DNA of 64,000 nucleotides from Paenibacillaceae bacterium GAS479 (GTDB lineage: Bacteria > Bacillota > Bacilli > Paenibacillales > Paenibacillaceae): positions 1,541,501-1,605,500 of the forward strand of contig LT629764.1 of the NCBI GenBank assembly GCA_900105225.1, in the 5' to 3' direction. Below are positions 43,236 to 51,624 of this stretch, piece by piece. The notes below the pieces were generated by a model that ran no database searches, was not told where the DNA came from, and was given only the letters and a program-made list of their open reading frames with translations. The stretch's first letter is position 1. Each line of letters begins with the position of its first letter. The translations under genes were made by a program, and so were the position numbers.

Positions 43236-43667
43236 ATGAATCCTTCTATTTCCCGTTTCACTCGTCCCGTTTACCGTATGCAGGCACGGCATCGCTCTAC
43301 GGAATCCGCGAACCAAGCGGTCGTAAAAAAAGACGCCATCATAATAGAAAATGACGACGTTCTGACCATCGAAAGATCCGGCGTGTACTTAATTCGTATA
43401 CGCATGACCGGAAGCGCACAAGCCGCTCCGCTGCCTTGCCTTGCGGCAAACGGCAGTCTGTTAAGCGGCATGATCTACGATCCGCCCCATCTTGGGCAGC
43501 CGGACAGTGCGTCCGGCTGGCTGCTGACACGATTGACGCAAGGCTGCAAGCTGGAGCTTGTGGATCACTCGCCGCCCCTGACCCAATTTCAACAGGGGCC
43601 TGATTTAAACGAGCGGCCGACTTCAAATCAGAGCTGGGAAATTACTCTGGAGCGGGTTGGTCGCTAA
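43236..43667 (+). CDS. Jelly-roll-like protein resembling a BclA C-terminal domain
   Basis: 143 residues. The middle (NDDVLTIERSGVYLIRIRM, AAPLPCLAANGSLLSGMIYD, WLLTRLTQGCKLELVDHS by cores VLTIERSGVYLI, LAANGSLLSG, LTRLTQGCKLEL) shows the strand spacing of the C1q/TNF-like domains that end exosporium collagen-like proteins. No collagen repeat or signal is present. GGAAAGG lies about ten bases before the ATG. The 3' end overlaps the convergent histidine kinase gene by 26 bases. Spore-surface role is inference. Confidence 0.6.
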   Translation: MNPSISRFTRPVYRMQARHRSTESANQAVVKKDAIIIENDDVLTIERSGVYLIRIRMTGSAQAAPLPCLAANGSLLSGMIYDPPHLGQPDSASGWLLTRLTQGCKLELVDHSPPLTQFQQGPDLNERPTSNQSWEITLERVGR

Positions 43668-44934
43668 TGCCTCTAGAAGTCTTCTCCAGAGGCAAATGCA
43701 CCTCGCAGATCGTTCCTTGACTTGGCTTGCTTCGGAAATAAAGACGCCCGCCCATCGCTTGAATCAGGTTGGTGACGACCATTAGCCCGAGCCCAGTTCC
43801 TTTGTCCTTAGTCGTATAAAACGGCATGCCGATTCGCTTGAGCTGCTGCTCATTCATGCCGATGCCGGTATCGCGGATGAAGATTAACACCTTTTCATCC
43901 TCCTTGCGGGAGCTGATGGTCAGCACACCGCCCTCCGGCATGGACTCGATGGCATTTTTCATAATGTTGAGCAAGCATTGCTGCAGCTTCTTGGAATCGC
44001 CGTTGACGAGCAGTGTATCTTGAGTGTTATGCCGCGATATCAGCTCCACATTGGACATAACACAGAGCGGTTTGACCCACTGCTCAACGTTAGCCAACTC
44101 CTGCCGTACATCCAGCAATCTCGGCTGTTCCACAGAAGGCTTGGAATAGTTGAGATAGTCTGTGATGATGGCGTTAGCTCCGTCGATGCCTTCAAGCGCA
44201 TTGATTCGGTAGCGGTCAAGTGTAGCGGCATCCAGATTGGAACGGCCCATGAGTTGGAGAAACCCGCGTGCCGTCGTCAGAGGATTCCTGATCTCATGGG
44301 AGATCGAGGCGGTCAACTGGCCAATTAGTTGATATTTTTCGGCATTGAAAAGCTCTTCTGTCAGCCGCTCCTGGTGTTTGACCAGATAGTAGGTATACGC
44401 CACGAGCGGGGAAGAGAGCAGTGTCCCGATACCGGTCACAATCATTCTTCGGTATTCCATATGATCTTGAGTCCAAAGGGAAAGCGTGATGAACAACCCA
44501 ATATAGACTAGGATAAGCAGAAAATGTACAAGCAGCATCCTCTTGACCGCTTCCGGCGACGGCATCCGATAGTGATAGATAATGCCTACAATCGCAATAA
44601 AGACCATCGACAGCGTGCCAGGCAACCACTCATTCCCTGCAATGAAAATATTGCCCCATATGAAAGCCGCTGTCGTGGACACTCCAGGAATCCAACCTTC
44701 GTAAATGGCAATAAGAGCTACACAAACCGGTACAAGATGAAGCACATAGACCAGAGGATCAATCTCCTCATAGGCCAGATAGAAATACGAGGTCAACGCC
44801 AGGATAGCGACAAACAGCAGCTTGCGCCCGTACCTGATGAAAGATACTCGTGGAGTAATAATTAGAAACAACAGGCACGCAGTCAGATAGTACATTAGCC
44901 CCTGGAACTCGCGCGCAAGAATGTAATCTATCAC
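43642..44934 (-). CDS. Orphan membrane sensor histidine kinase, KinB-like
   Basis: 430 residues. Five or six membrane segments (about 12-195) with almost no outside loops, then HisKA with SISHEIRNPLTTARGFLQLM (phospho-His in SHEIRNP) and an ATPase domain with NIMKNAIES (N box), IRDTGIGM (G1) and GTGLGLMV (G2). No response regulator is near. This layout matches sporulation phosphorelay kinases that feed Spo0F. Start GTG at 44934 with AAGGAA ten bases before it. It follows the FAD oxidoreductase gene by 23 bases in the same operon. Confidence 0.88.
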   Translation of the reverse strand: MIDYILAREFQGLMYYLTACLLFLIITPRVSFIRYGRKLLFVAILALTSYFYLAYEEIDPLVYVLHLVPVCVALIAIYEGWIPGVSTTAAFIWGNIFIAGNEWLPGTLSMVFIAIVGIIYHYRMPSPEAVKRMLLVHFLLILVYIGLFITLSLWTQDHMEYRRMIVTGIGTLLSSPLVAYTYYLVKHQERLTEELFNAEKYQLIGQLTASISHEIRNPLTTARGFLQLMGRSNLDAATLDRYRINALEGIDGANAIITDYLNYSKPSVEQPRLLDVRQELANVEQWVKPLCVMSNVELISRHNTQDTLLVNGDSKKLQQCLLNIMKNAIESMPEGGVLTISSRKEDEKVLIFIRDTGIGMNEQQLKRIGMPFYTTKDKGTGLGLMVVTNLIQAMGGRLYFRSKPSQGTICEVHLPLEKTSRGISDQPAPE

Positions 44935-44957
44935 GGCAGGGATTTCCTTCCGATCAG

Positions 44958-46601
44958 CTAGCCGACAATTTTCCCGTTCCAGGGTAGGCCGTCTTCCCAG
45001 CGGGATGCATCATTGCGCTGCCACAAGGACAACAGCTCAAACGAATACATTTCCCATATCCGGCACTTGTCTGCCTTGATCTTGTAGTAATCGATAATCG
45101 CGTTGACAGCTCTTCTCGCCGCTTCGTTGGCCCCTTCCATCGTTGCAAGGTCCGTATTGGTGCGAACATAGTCCGAGGCCAGGTAAAGGTTGGGGATAGA
45201 TGTGTATGCGTTGGGTCGAAGATCCCAAGTATGTACCTTGTTCACGAGCAGCGGCTCCATATTGATTGCCTCATGAGGATTGGGAAACTGAATGTCTTCA
45301 TCCAGGAACCAATGCTCCAGAAGACCGTCATGCAGTACATCTCCCTCATGGTTGAAGTGATCCTTGAGTTGCTGCCAAACCTCCTGGCGAATCTCCTCCG
45401 CTGAGCAATACATCGCAGGTTTGCCGAACAGTACGCCATTGCGCTCCCAGTCTGACACGTCTACAGATATAACCCCTTTTACCTTGCCATTGCCGTATTC
45501 CGCAAGGTCGAAGCCCGGCCAGAATTGCTGCTGTGAAACGAGTGTCAAAGCCCATGGACTATCCATGCAGATGATATGCCCATGAATGAGCGGTAGATCC
45601 TCGTTCAGGTAGAACTGGATGCCATTCATCCATTCAACGGATTCGCTCAGCGGCTTCAGTTGGGCAAGCAGCGGATCGGCTTGGATCAGCTCATCATTCA
45701 GCAGGCCGGCCATCACCTCGACCGGAAGCGCCGCGACATAGCAGTCGGCGACGATAGTCTGCTCCTGTCCATCCATCAGCACAGTTACGCTGCTTATGCT
45801 TCCATTGTCGCAATGAATCGCTTTTACTGGACAATCCCGATATATTTTCACGCCGAGCGACTCCAGATAGTCATACCAGGGATTAATCCAAACCTCATTG
45901 GTCGGGCCGTTCAACAAACGATCGGCACTGCCGTTCGGGGTGACCATATCCATCATTAGCGTTGCTCCGACCTTTCCGATCGTGCATGCGTTGGCCTCCT
46001 GTGCCTTAGCCGCCACGAGGATTCGAGACAGTCCAACAAAAATACGCTTGAACTGCTCCGATTGCTTGTCCGCCTCGATGAAGTCCCACCATGAGATCCG
46101 CTGTAAATCCCCATAGCGCCTCAGTTTACTACTGGTTGCAATCTCATACAACTTGAGGCCATAATGGGCCGCTTCCTCGCTTGTAAGCCCCAGATGGTTT
46201 TCAAAAATGGATTGGAAAAAAACTTTGTAATCCCCGATAGACTCCGGAAATTCTGTTAAGAACGGCAGCATCGCGCGGTCGTTGAACGCCAGACCCAGAC
46301 GCGTACCCTCTATCAGATTGTCATAGACACCGTAGCGGTTGTCGCCGAACGGGATTCTTTTCATCGTATCCGTGACATGTTTGTAGAATTTAGGGAAAAA
46401 GCGGAAGCCGTGCTCGCCAGGCAAATCCTTGCGCCCTTCCTGGCCGCTCCCCTTCACATCCATGCTTCGGGCCTTGCCACCCATAGTAGCTTTCGCTTCA
46501 TAGAGGGATACCTCAAAACCTCTTTCTGAAAGCTCATGAGCAGCGCTCATCCCGGCCACTCCACCACCTAGAACGACAACTTTCGGCAGCCTTTTCTCCA
46601 A
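44958..46601 (-). CDS. FAD-dependent amine-oxidase/phytoene-desaturase-like oxidoreductase
   Basis: 547 residues. The FAD-binding loop VVVLGGGVAGMSAAHEL and the GGKARS motif are at the N-terminus, and the FAD-closing motif (YLASDYVRTNTDLATMEGANEAARRAV, core MEGANEAA) near 480-505. HGFRFFPKFY follows the first domain. This is the carotenoid desaturase / hydroxysqualene dehydroxylase (HpnE) group; no other isoprenoid gene is near, so the substrate is open. TTG start at 46601 with GGAGGAG seven bases before. Operon with the downstream kinase. Confidence 0.8.
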   Translation of the reverse strand: MEKRLPKVVVLGGGVAGMSAAHELSERGFEVSLYEAKATMGGKARSMDVKGSGQEGRKDLPGEHGFRFFPKFYKHVTDTMKRIPFGDNRYGVYDNLIEGTRLGLAFNDRAMLPFLTEFPESIGDYKVFFQSIFENHLGLTSEEAAHYGLKLYEIATSSKLRRYGDLQRISWWDFIEADKQSEQFKRIFVGLSRILVAAKAQEANACTIGKVGATLMMDMVTPNGSADRLLNGPTNEVWINPWYDYLESLGVKIYRDCPVKAIHCDNGSISSVTVLMDGQEQTIVADCYVAALPVEVMAGLLNDELIQADPLLAQLKPLSESVEWMNGIQFYLNEDLPLIHGHIICMDSPWALTLVSQQQFWPGFDLAEYGNGKVKGVISVDVSDWERNGVLFGKPAMYCSAEEIRQEVWQQLKDHFNHEGDVLHDGLLEHWFLDEDIQFPNPHEAINMEPLLVNKVHTWDLRPNAYTSIPNLYLASDYVRTNTDLATMEGANEAARRAVNAIIDYYKIKADKCRIWEMYSFELLSLWQRNDASRWEDGLPWNGKIVG

Positions 46602-46953
46602 ACTTCCTCTCCTCCTATAGCATCCATGATTTAGGCGTCTTCACCAATAGGCCAACTCTCGTATAAACTCTTCTCATATAGTACCATTGAACTAATGTCA
46701 GTTGCTGTCGAATATTATCGGTTATTGAAATTTTTCTCGTTAATGGTCGCCGTATGAAAAAAATGCGAGTCTTTCAAACGCTTTATGCGAATCGCTGAAT
46801 GGGCGGAGAAAAGCGTAAAAAAGGGAGATTTCGAGGAAAATAGAAACTTTGAATCTATACTATGTCTCCAGCATATTATCTTGAAAGCGATAGAAAATTA
46901 AAAAAGAGACGGCTGAATGCAGCTCGTCCCTTGTACCCATTCATTCTTAGTTC
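46602..46953. other. Gap between the AlkA-type and oxidoreductase genes
   Basis: Holds the promoter of the oxidoreductase operon on the minus strand and the alkA terminator; nothing else stands out. Confidence 0.5.
46900..46933 (-). terminator. Terminator of the AlkA-type gene
   Basis: GACGGCTG-AATG-CAGCTCGTC stem with an A run at 46900-46905, a T run on the minus strand. Confidence 0.8.
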
Positions 46954-47868
46954 CTAGTAAAGCGTACGCCAAAGATAAAAAGTAGCATAGGCCTCCCAGC
47001 CTGCCCACGCCTTGGCCAACTCCCTTACCTCAGCCTCGGTCGGTTTGCGGTCCATCGCCGCAGTAACTCTGATTGCATGATGCAGGCCTACATCCGCGGC
47101 AGGCAAAGCCTCCGGCATGCGCAAGCAGCGCATTAATACATAATGCGCCGTCCATGGCCCAATGCCTCGCATCGCGAGCAGGCGGCGCTCCGCCTGCGCC
47201 CAACCGCCAGTGAGCAGGGAAGCTTTGTCTATGCTCCCATCAACCAATGCTTTGGCTGCCCCGATCAGATACTCGGATTTGCGAGCTGTCATCTGCAGAA
47301 CCGCAATGTCCTGCACTTGCAGCTTGGCCACATCCTCTGGCTTGGGAAAAGCCCAGAATAGTTCCCCATCTCGTTCCATCTGACGCCCGAACGCTTCGGT
47401 AAATCGCTTTTTGAGCGTATAGGCGAAAGAAAGGTTAATCTGCTGGCCGATGATTCCCCAGCAGATTGCCTCGAACAGGTCGGGTATGCCCACGATGCGT
47501 AGGCCGTGAAATTCCTCGGCGGCCCCGCGAAGCAGCGGATCGCGCTGTGCCAGTGCATAGAAGTCTGTCAGGTCGCGGTCCAGATCGAACCATTCCTCCG
47601 CATAGCGGCGTACTAATGCCTTCATCCGTGGAGATGGCGCTTCACCGTTTGGAGCAAGGAAGCTTGCTTCCAGATGGTGAGCGGAGGAGAGGAACGCAGT
47701 GGTCTGACCCGACACGTATTCGAATCGAACCAGTGCCATTTCTCCATGCTCATAAAACAGCTTGCTTACCGCTCCGTCGCTAATCCGATACAGCGTTTCA
47801 TCGCTGGAGCGAGCCAAGTAGCCAAGCATCGCCGACCAACTGAACAGTTCAGGCAGTGGAATGATCAA
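46954..47868 (-). CDS. DNA-3-methyladenine glycosylase, AlkA/YfjP type
   Basis: 304 residues. It removes alkylated bases from DNA. The N-terminal AlkA-like domain is followed by the HhH-GPD domain: GIIGQQINLSFAYTLKKRF, the hairpin LLAMRGIGPWTAHYVLMR and the catalytic Asp in PAADVGLHHAI (about 260). Start TTG at 47868 (LIIPLPELF region) with AAGGA eight bases before it. Monocistronic. Confidence 0.9.
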   Translation of the reverse strand: MIIPLPELFSWSAMLGYLARSSDETLYRISDGAVSKLFYEHGEMALVRFEYVSGQTTAFLSSAHHLEASFLAPNGEAPSPRMKALVRRYAEEWFDLDRDLTDFYALAQRDPLLRGAAEEFHGLRIVGIPDLFEAICWGIIGQQINLSFAYTLKKRFTEAFGRQMERDGELFWAFPKPEDVAKLQVQDIAVLQMTARKSEYLIGAAKALVDGSIDKASLLTGGWAQAERRLLAMRGIGPWTAHYVLMRCLRMPEALPAADVGLHHAIRVTAAMDRKPTEAEVRELAKAWAGWEAYATFYLWRTLY

Positions 47869-48425
47869 TATTTCCGTCCTTCTTCCGCATCTTATTTGAA
47901 TGCCCTGACTTTACTATTGCCGCCGAGTCACTGTCAATTTAAGGATCTTGCCTTTATATTTGGCCTTATTTTTCGGTATGGGACAAAACTGCTTCTTAAT
48001 AAGATGGTACTAACTAACGATTGCCGTCGGTTATCTCTTATGCAGTCTTGTCGAGATTTGGGACGAACTGGAGCGTGCCGGCAGTCAAGGAGGCGGTTCC
48101 ATCCTATGCTGAAATCCGTGCTTAGAAAAAGGATGATCATCGTCATCCTTCCCAAATATTCAATCCATCAGTTTCTGTGGTGCGACTTCGGCGCTAGCTC
48201 TCTTTGCGGCTGGCTGATGGAGGAGAATCAATTTACGAGAATCGCGATTTTCATAGGAAGCTCGGCGGTTCCGATCTTTTTGCGGCGCACCGTCAACTCG
48301 CATCGCAGCCCTTTGAAGCCGCGGCTGCTGATCACGCACGAGAAGTTATGGTCCAAGCGGGCGCGCAGCCGTCCGCTGACGACGGATGCTTCCACCCGCA
48401 ACTAAAGCCCCCATAAATTGACATC
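47869..48425. other. Gap with possible gene relic before the siderophore-binding gene
   Basis: About 557 bases. From 48204 a plus-strand frame (IYENRDFHRKLGGSDLFAAH, QPFEAAAADHAREVMVQAG) to a stop at 48416 looks coding in composition but has no ribosome site and no upstream continuation, so it is probably a relic; I cannot name it. Confidence 0.4.
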
Positions 48426-48444
48426 GATAATGATAATTGATATC
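48426..48444 (+). promoter_or_regulatory. Fur box before the 48496 binding-protein gene
   Basis: GATAATGATAATTGATATC matches the 19-base Fur consensus GATAATGATAATCATTATC at 15 of 19 positions. Confidence 0.85.
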
Positions 48445-48495
48445 ATTTGCATGCTTGTTTTATTTACTTATCACTTATCGAGGGGGATACACTGC

Positions 48496-49488
48496 TTGTT
48501 TTATAAGAAAAAAACATTCATTGGGCTGCTGATGATCTTGACGACTCTGTTGCTCACCGCATGCGGTAGCAATTCCACTAATACTCCATCGAATTCGGGT
48601 GGCGAAGCCACTCCAGCTCCATCCGCTGCACCTTCCGCATCTCCTTCCGCGGAGCGCAAGCTAACGGACGGGCTCGGCAACGAGGTGACCATTCCGGCCA
48701 ATCCGCAGCGGATCATCGCTTCCTACTTGGAGGATTATCTCGTTGCTCTGGGCGTGAAGCCGGTAGCTCAGTGGACGGTGAAAAACGGCAAGCAGGAATA
48801 CTTGCAGGATACGCTCAAGGATATTCCAACAATTCCGTACGACCTTCCCTTTGAAGACGTAACCAAGTTTGAGCCCGATCTGCTCATTATTGCCTCCAAC
48901 GCTACCGTTGAAGGAGAAAAGTATGGACAGTACTCCAAAATCGCTCCGACCTACGTGCTCGGCGACAGCGTTACGAACGATTGGCGCAAAGCGCTGCTCC
49001 AGCTCGGCGAGGTGCTGGACAAGCGGGACGAGGCGCAGAAGGCGCTGGACGATTACGAGAAAAAAGCCGCCGATGCCAAAGCGGACATTCAAGCGAAGCT
49101 GCCCGGTCAATCGGTCGCTGCCGTATGGCTCGTGAAAAACAGCTTTTATGTCGTCAGCGACAAACAGTCGAGCGGCGCTCTGCTTTACGGCGATCTTGGC
49201 TTCACGGCTCCCGACATTGTGAAGGAAATTTCTGCTACAGGTACAGGCAACTGGAATTCAATCTCCCTGGAGAAATTGGCCCAGCTCGACGCCGACCATC
49301 TGATTTTGGTCAACAGCGACAAGGACACAGGCTCCAAGTCGTTGGACGATCCCATCTGGAAGTCGGTCAAAGCAGTGAAAAACGGCAACGTCTACGAATA
49401 CCCGCGTACCTCTAGCTGGCTTTACTACGGCCCGATCGCAAGCTCCAAAATGATCGATGATGTTATGAACGACATCGTGAACAAATAA
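48496..49488 (+). CDS. Iron-siderophore ABC transporter binding lipoprotein
   Basis: 330 residues. Signal with lipobox LLTAC (Cys near 18), a Ser/Pro/Ala linker, then the helical-backbone binding protein fold (NPQRIIASYLEDYLVALGVKP, core YLEDYLVALGVKP; PDLLIIASN; YEYPRTSSWLYYGPIASSKM). TTG start at 48496 fits the site GAGGGGG; longer starts fall inside or before the Fur box and are excluded. Iron repression by Fur follows from the box. It lacks its own permease and ATPase genes nearby, so it must share an uptake system. Confidence 0.9.
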   Translation: MFYKKKTFIGLLMILTTLLLTACGSNSTNTPSNSGGEATPAPSAAPSASPSAERKLTDGLGNEVTIPANPQRIIASYLEDYLVALGVKPVAQWTVKNGKQEYLQDTLKDIPTIPYDLPFEDVTKFEPDLLIIASNATVEGEKYGQYSKIAPTYVLGDSVTNDWRKALLQLGEVLDKRDEAQKALDDYEKKAADAKADIQAKLPGQSVAAVWLVKNSFYVVSDKQSSGALLYGDLGFTAPDIVKEISATGTGNWNSISLEKLAQLDADHLILVNSDKDTGSKSLDDPIWKSVKAVKNGNVYEYPRTSSWLYYGPIASSKMIDDVMNDIVNK

Positions 49489-49496
49489 TGTTGAAC

Positions 49497-49538
49497 AGAC
49501 CGTTCCCAGGCCTCGCGCCTTGAGGACGGTCTTTTTTT
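49497..49538 (+). terminator. Terminator after the 48496 gene
   Basis: AGACCGT pairs with ACGGTCT, with an inner CAGGC/GCCTTG stem, then TTTTTTT. Confidence 0.9.
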
Positions 49539-49677
49539 GCGTTCATAAGAAGAAGCTGGGAAGCCGCGCCGCTACTGGTTTCCTGCTCCTTTCAACATCA
49601 TGCATTCAAAAATTGCGAGCGTTTTCAAAAAGTGTTCGTTGCTCTTCCAATTATCGCTATTTAACATGGGACATACG

Positions 49678-49691
49678 GTACGGGCCCGTAC
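49678..49691 (+). promoter_or_regulatory. Perfect 14-base palindrome before the sugar ABC operon
   Basis: GTACGGGCCCGTAC lies 36 bases before the first start codon of the operon. Candidate operator; the regulator is unknown. Confidence 0.45.
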
Positions 49692-49726
49692 GAAGCGTTA
49701 CTTTTGGAAAGGAGTTGCCACCTAAC

Positions 49727-50680
49727 GTGAAAGCAGCCCCTCAAGTGAAAGAAGCTGTGATGTCACGCAAGACTCCATATTTTCGCCTTCGGGAGAACAT
49801 CCAGCTCTACGTCATTATGCTTCCCGTGCTGCTGCATATTTTTGTGTTCAGCTATATTCCGATGTATGGAATCGTGATCGCTTTTCAGAATTACTACCCT
49901 GGAAGCCCCTTCCTTTCCTTTACGGGTGGAACGGATTGGGTCGGCCTTAAACATTTTACTGATTTTCTGAACGGACCTTATTTCGTACGTTTAATGCGCA
50001 ATACATTCAACTTGAGCTTTCTATCGCTCGTGCTGGGCTTCTGGGTGCCAATTCTGTTCGCGCTGCTGGTGAACGAGCTGAGACACGGCATCTTCAAAAA
50101 ATATGTACAGACAGCCAGCTATCTTCCTCACTTCATATCTAATGTTGTCGTAGCCGGCATGGTGCTGGCCTTCATCAACACGGACGGAATCGTGAACTCT
50201 TTCGTTAAAATGTTCGGAGGGACGCCGATTTCGTTTGCGACCGAGCCGGGGTATTTCGCGGCGATTTACATTATTACGACGATTTGGAAGTCGTTCGGCT
50301 GGAGCAGCATCCTGTACCTGTCTGCCATGTCATCCGTTGATCCCCACCTTTATGAAGCGGCCAAGATGGACGGTGCGAATCGATTCAAGCAGATGCTGCA
50401 TATTACGCTGCCCTCCATCCGCCCGACGATTTTCATCCTGCTTATTTTCGCCATCGGCGGCCTGCTTGGTGCTAACAGCGAATTCATCCTGCTTATTTAC
50501 AACCCAACTCTGTACGAAACGGCTGATGTCATCGGAACCTATCTATACCGATACGGTCTGCTCGGAGGGAATTTCAGCTCGGGTACAGCGATTGGGCTGT
50601 TCATCTCGCTCATTAACTTCTCCCTGCTGTTTCTGGCGAACAAACTCGCTCGCAAATATTCTGATTACGCGCTGTGGTAA
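49727..50680 (+). CDS. Sugar ABC transporter permease, LplB type
   Basis: 317 residues with six membrane segments. The EAA loop is LYEAAKMDGANRFKQMLHITLPSI (core EAAKMDGANRFKQ). The start PVLLHIFVFSYIPMYGIVIAFQNY (core YIPMYGIVIAFQNY) is the mark of LplB-like permeases of Firmicutes, which take up oligosaccharides such as those from pectin, xylan or beta-glucans. GTG 49727 follows AAAGGAG; ATG 49760 is the alternative. First of an operon of four, with the second permease, binding protein and AraC regulator. Confidence 0.9.
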   Translation: MKAAPQVKEAVMSRKTPYFRLRENIQLYVIMLPVLLHIFVFSYIPMYGIVIAFQNYYPGSPFLSFTGGTDWVGLKHFTDFLNGPYFVRLMRNTFNLSFLSLVLGFWVPILFALLVNELRHGIFKKYVQTASYLPHFISNVVVAGMVLAFINTDGIVNSFVKMFGGTPISFATEPGYFAAIYIITTIWKSFGWSSILYLSAMSSVDPHLYEAAKMDGANRFKQMLHITLPSIRPTIFILLIFAIGGLLGANSEFILLIYNPTLYETADVIGTYLYRYGLLGGNFSSGTAIGLFISLINFSLLFLANKLARKYSDYALW

Positions 50681-50692
50681 AGGAGGGACATG

Positions 50693-51604
50693 ATGAGTAC
50701 TTGGGTTAAACGAAATTCAAACGCCATCCGCCAGGGCTCCACCACGGTGGACATCTTTCTCTACGCCATAGCGCTCGTTTTATGCCTCGCCACGCTGTAT
50801 CCTTTCTATTACGTCATTATTATGTCGATCAGCTCACCGCGAGAGGTTGCGGCCATGAACGTGCTGTTCTTTCCAAAGGGCTTCTACCTCGGTTCCTATG
50901 AGCTGATCGTCAAAGACGCGCAGATGTGGTGGGCGTATTCCAACACGCTGATCTATGTCGCTTGCGGAACGATACTGAACTGCCTCGCGGCTGTGCTTGG
51001 CGCCTATCCACTCACCGCCCGCAATCTTAAAGGCCGCAAATGGATTATCGCCTATTTGATAATTCCCATGTATTTCGGAGGCGGCTTGATTCCGTCCTTC
51101 CTACTTGTTAATCAACTGGGGCTTTACAACACGATGTTCGCCGTCATCATACCTGGTGCAGTGAGTATATGGAACATCATTCTTGTCCGAACGTTTTTCA
51201 TGACGATACCGGAAGGCTTGAAAGAATCGGCCTTCATCGACGGCGCCTCTCATTGGCAGCTGCTTTTCCGAATTATTTTGCCCATCTCAAAACCGATCTT
51301 GGCAGTCATCGCTATCTACTCCATCGTTGGCATCTGGAACAGTTGGTTCGAAGCTCTCGTTTATCTGCCCAATGAGCAGCTTCATCCACTGCAAATGTAT
51401 CTGTACCGGATCGTTGTACAGCAATCCGTCGATCTCAAGGAGCTGACCATGGAAGAGAGCCGGACGGCGATGGCCAACATTCTGACCAACATGCAGCTGA
51501 AGTATTCCATTATCGTGTTCACCACTTTACCTGTTATTTGCACCTATCCGTTTTTCCAAAGATTTTTCATCAAGGGAGCGCTGCTTGGCTCACTGAAAGA
51601 ATAA
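50693..51604 (+). CDS. Sugar ABC transporter permease, LplC type
   Basis: 303 residues, six membrane segments, with YPFYYVIIMSISSPREV near the start and the EAA loop GLKESAFIDGASHWQLLFRIILP (core ESAFIDGASHWQL). AAGGAGG lies upstream; ATG 50690 directly before is less well spaced. Twelve bases after the first permease. As usual in this family no ATPase gene is in the operon; a shared MsmX-type ATPase elsewhere is expected. Confidence 0.9.
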   Translation: MSTWVKRNSNAIRQGSTTVDIFLYAIALVLCLATLYPFYYVIIMSISSPREVAAMNVLFFPKGFYLGSYELIVKDAQMWWAYSNTLIYVACGTILNCLAAVLGAYPLTARNLKGRKWIIAYLIIPMYFGGGLIPSFLLVNQLGLYNTMFAVIIPGAVSIWNIILVRTFFMTIPEGLKESAFIDGASHWQLLFRIILPISKPILAVIAIYSIVGIWNSWFEALVYLPNEQLHPLQMYLYRIVVQQSVDLKELTMEESRTAMANILTNMQLKYSIIVFTTLPVICTYPFFQRFFIKGALLGSLKE

Positions 51605-51624
51605 CAATTGGAGGAGGTTTATCA

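Noticed and set aside
47674-48405. 243-codon plus-strand frame
   Set aside because: It begins inside the AlkA-type gene on the other strand and has no start signal; composition is unlike a real protein.
48418-48495. N-terminal extension of the siderophore-binding protein
   Set aside because: It would run through the Fur box and give no signal peptide; the TTG at 48496 behind GAGGGGG gives a normal lipoprotein signal.
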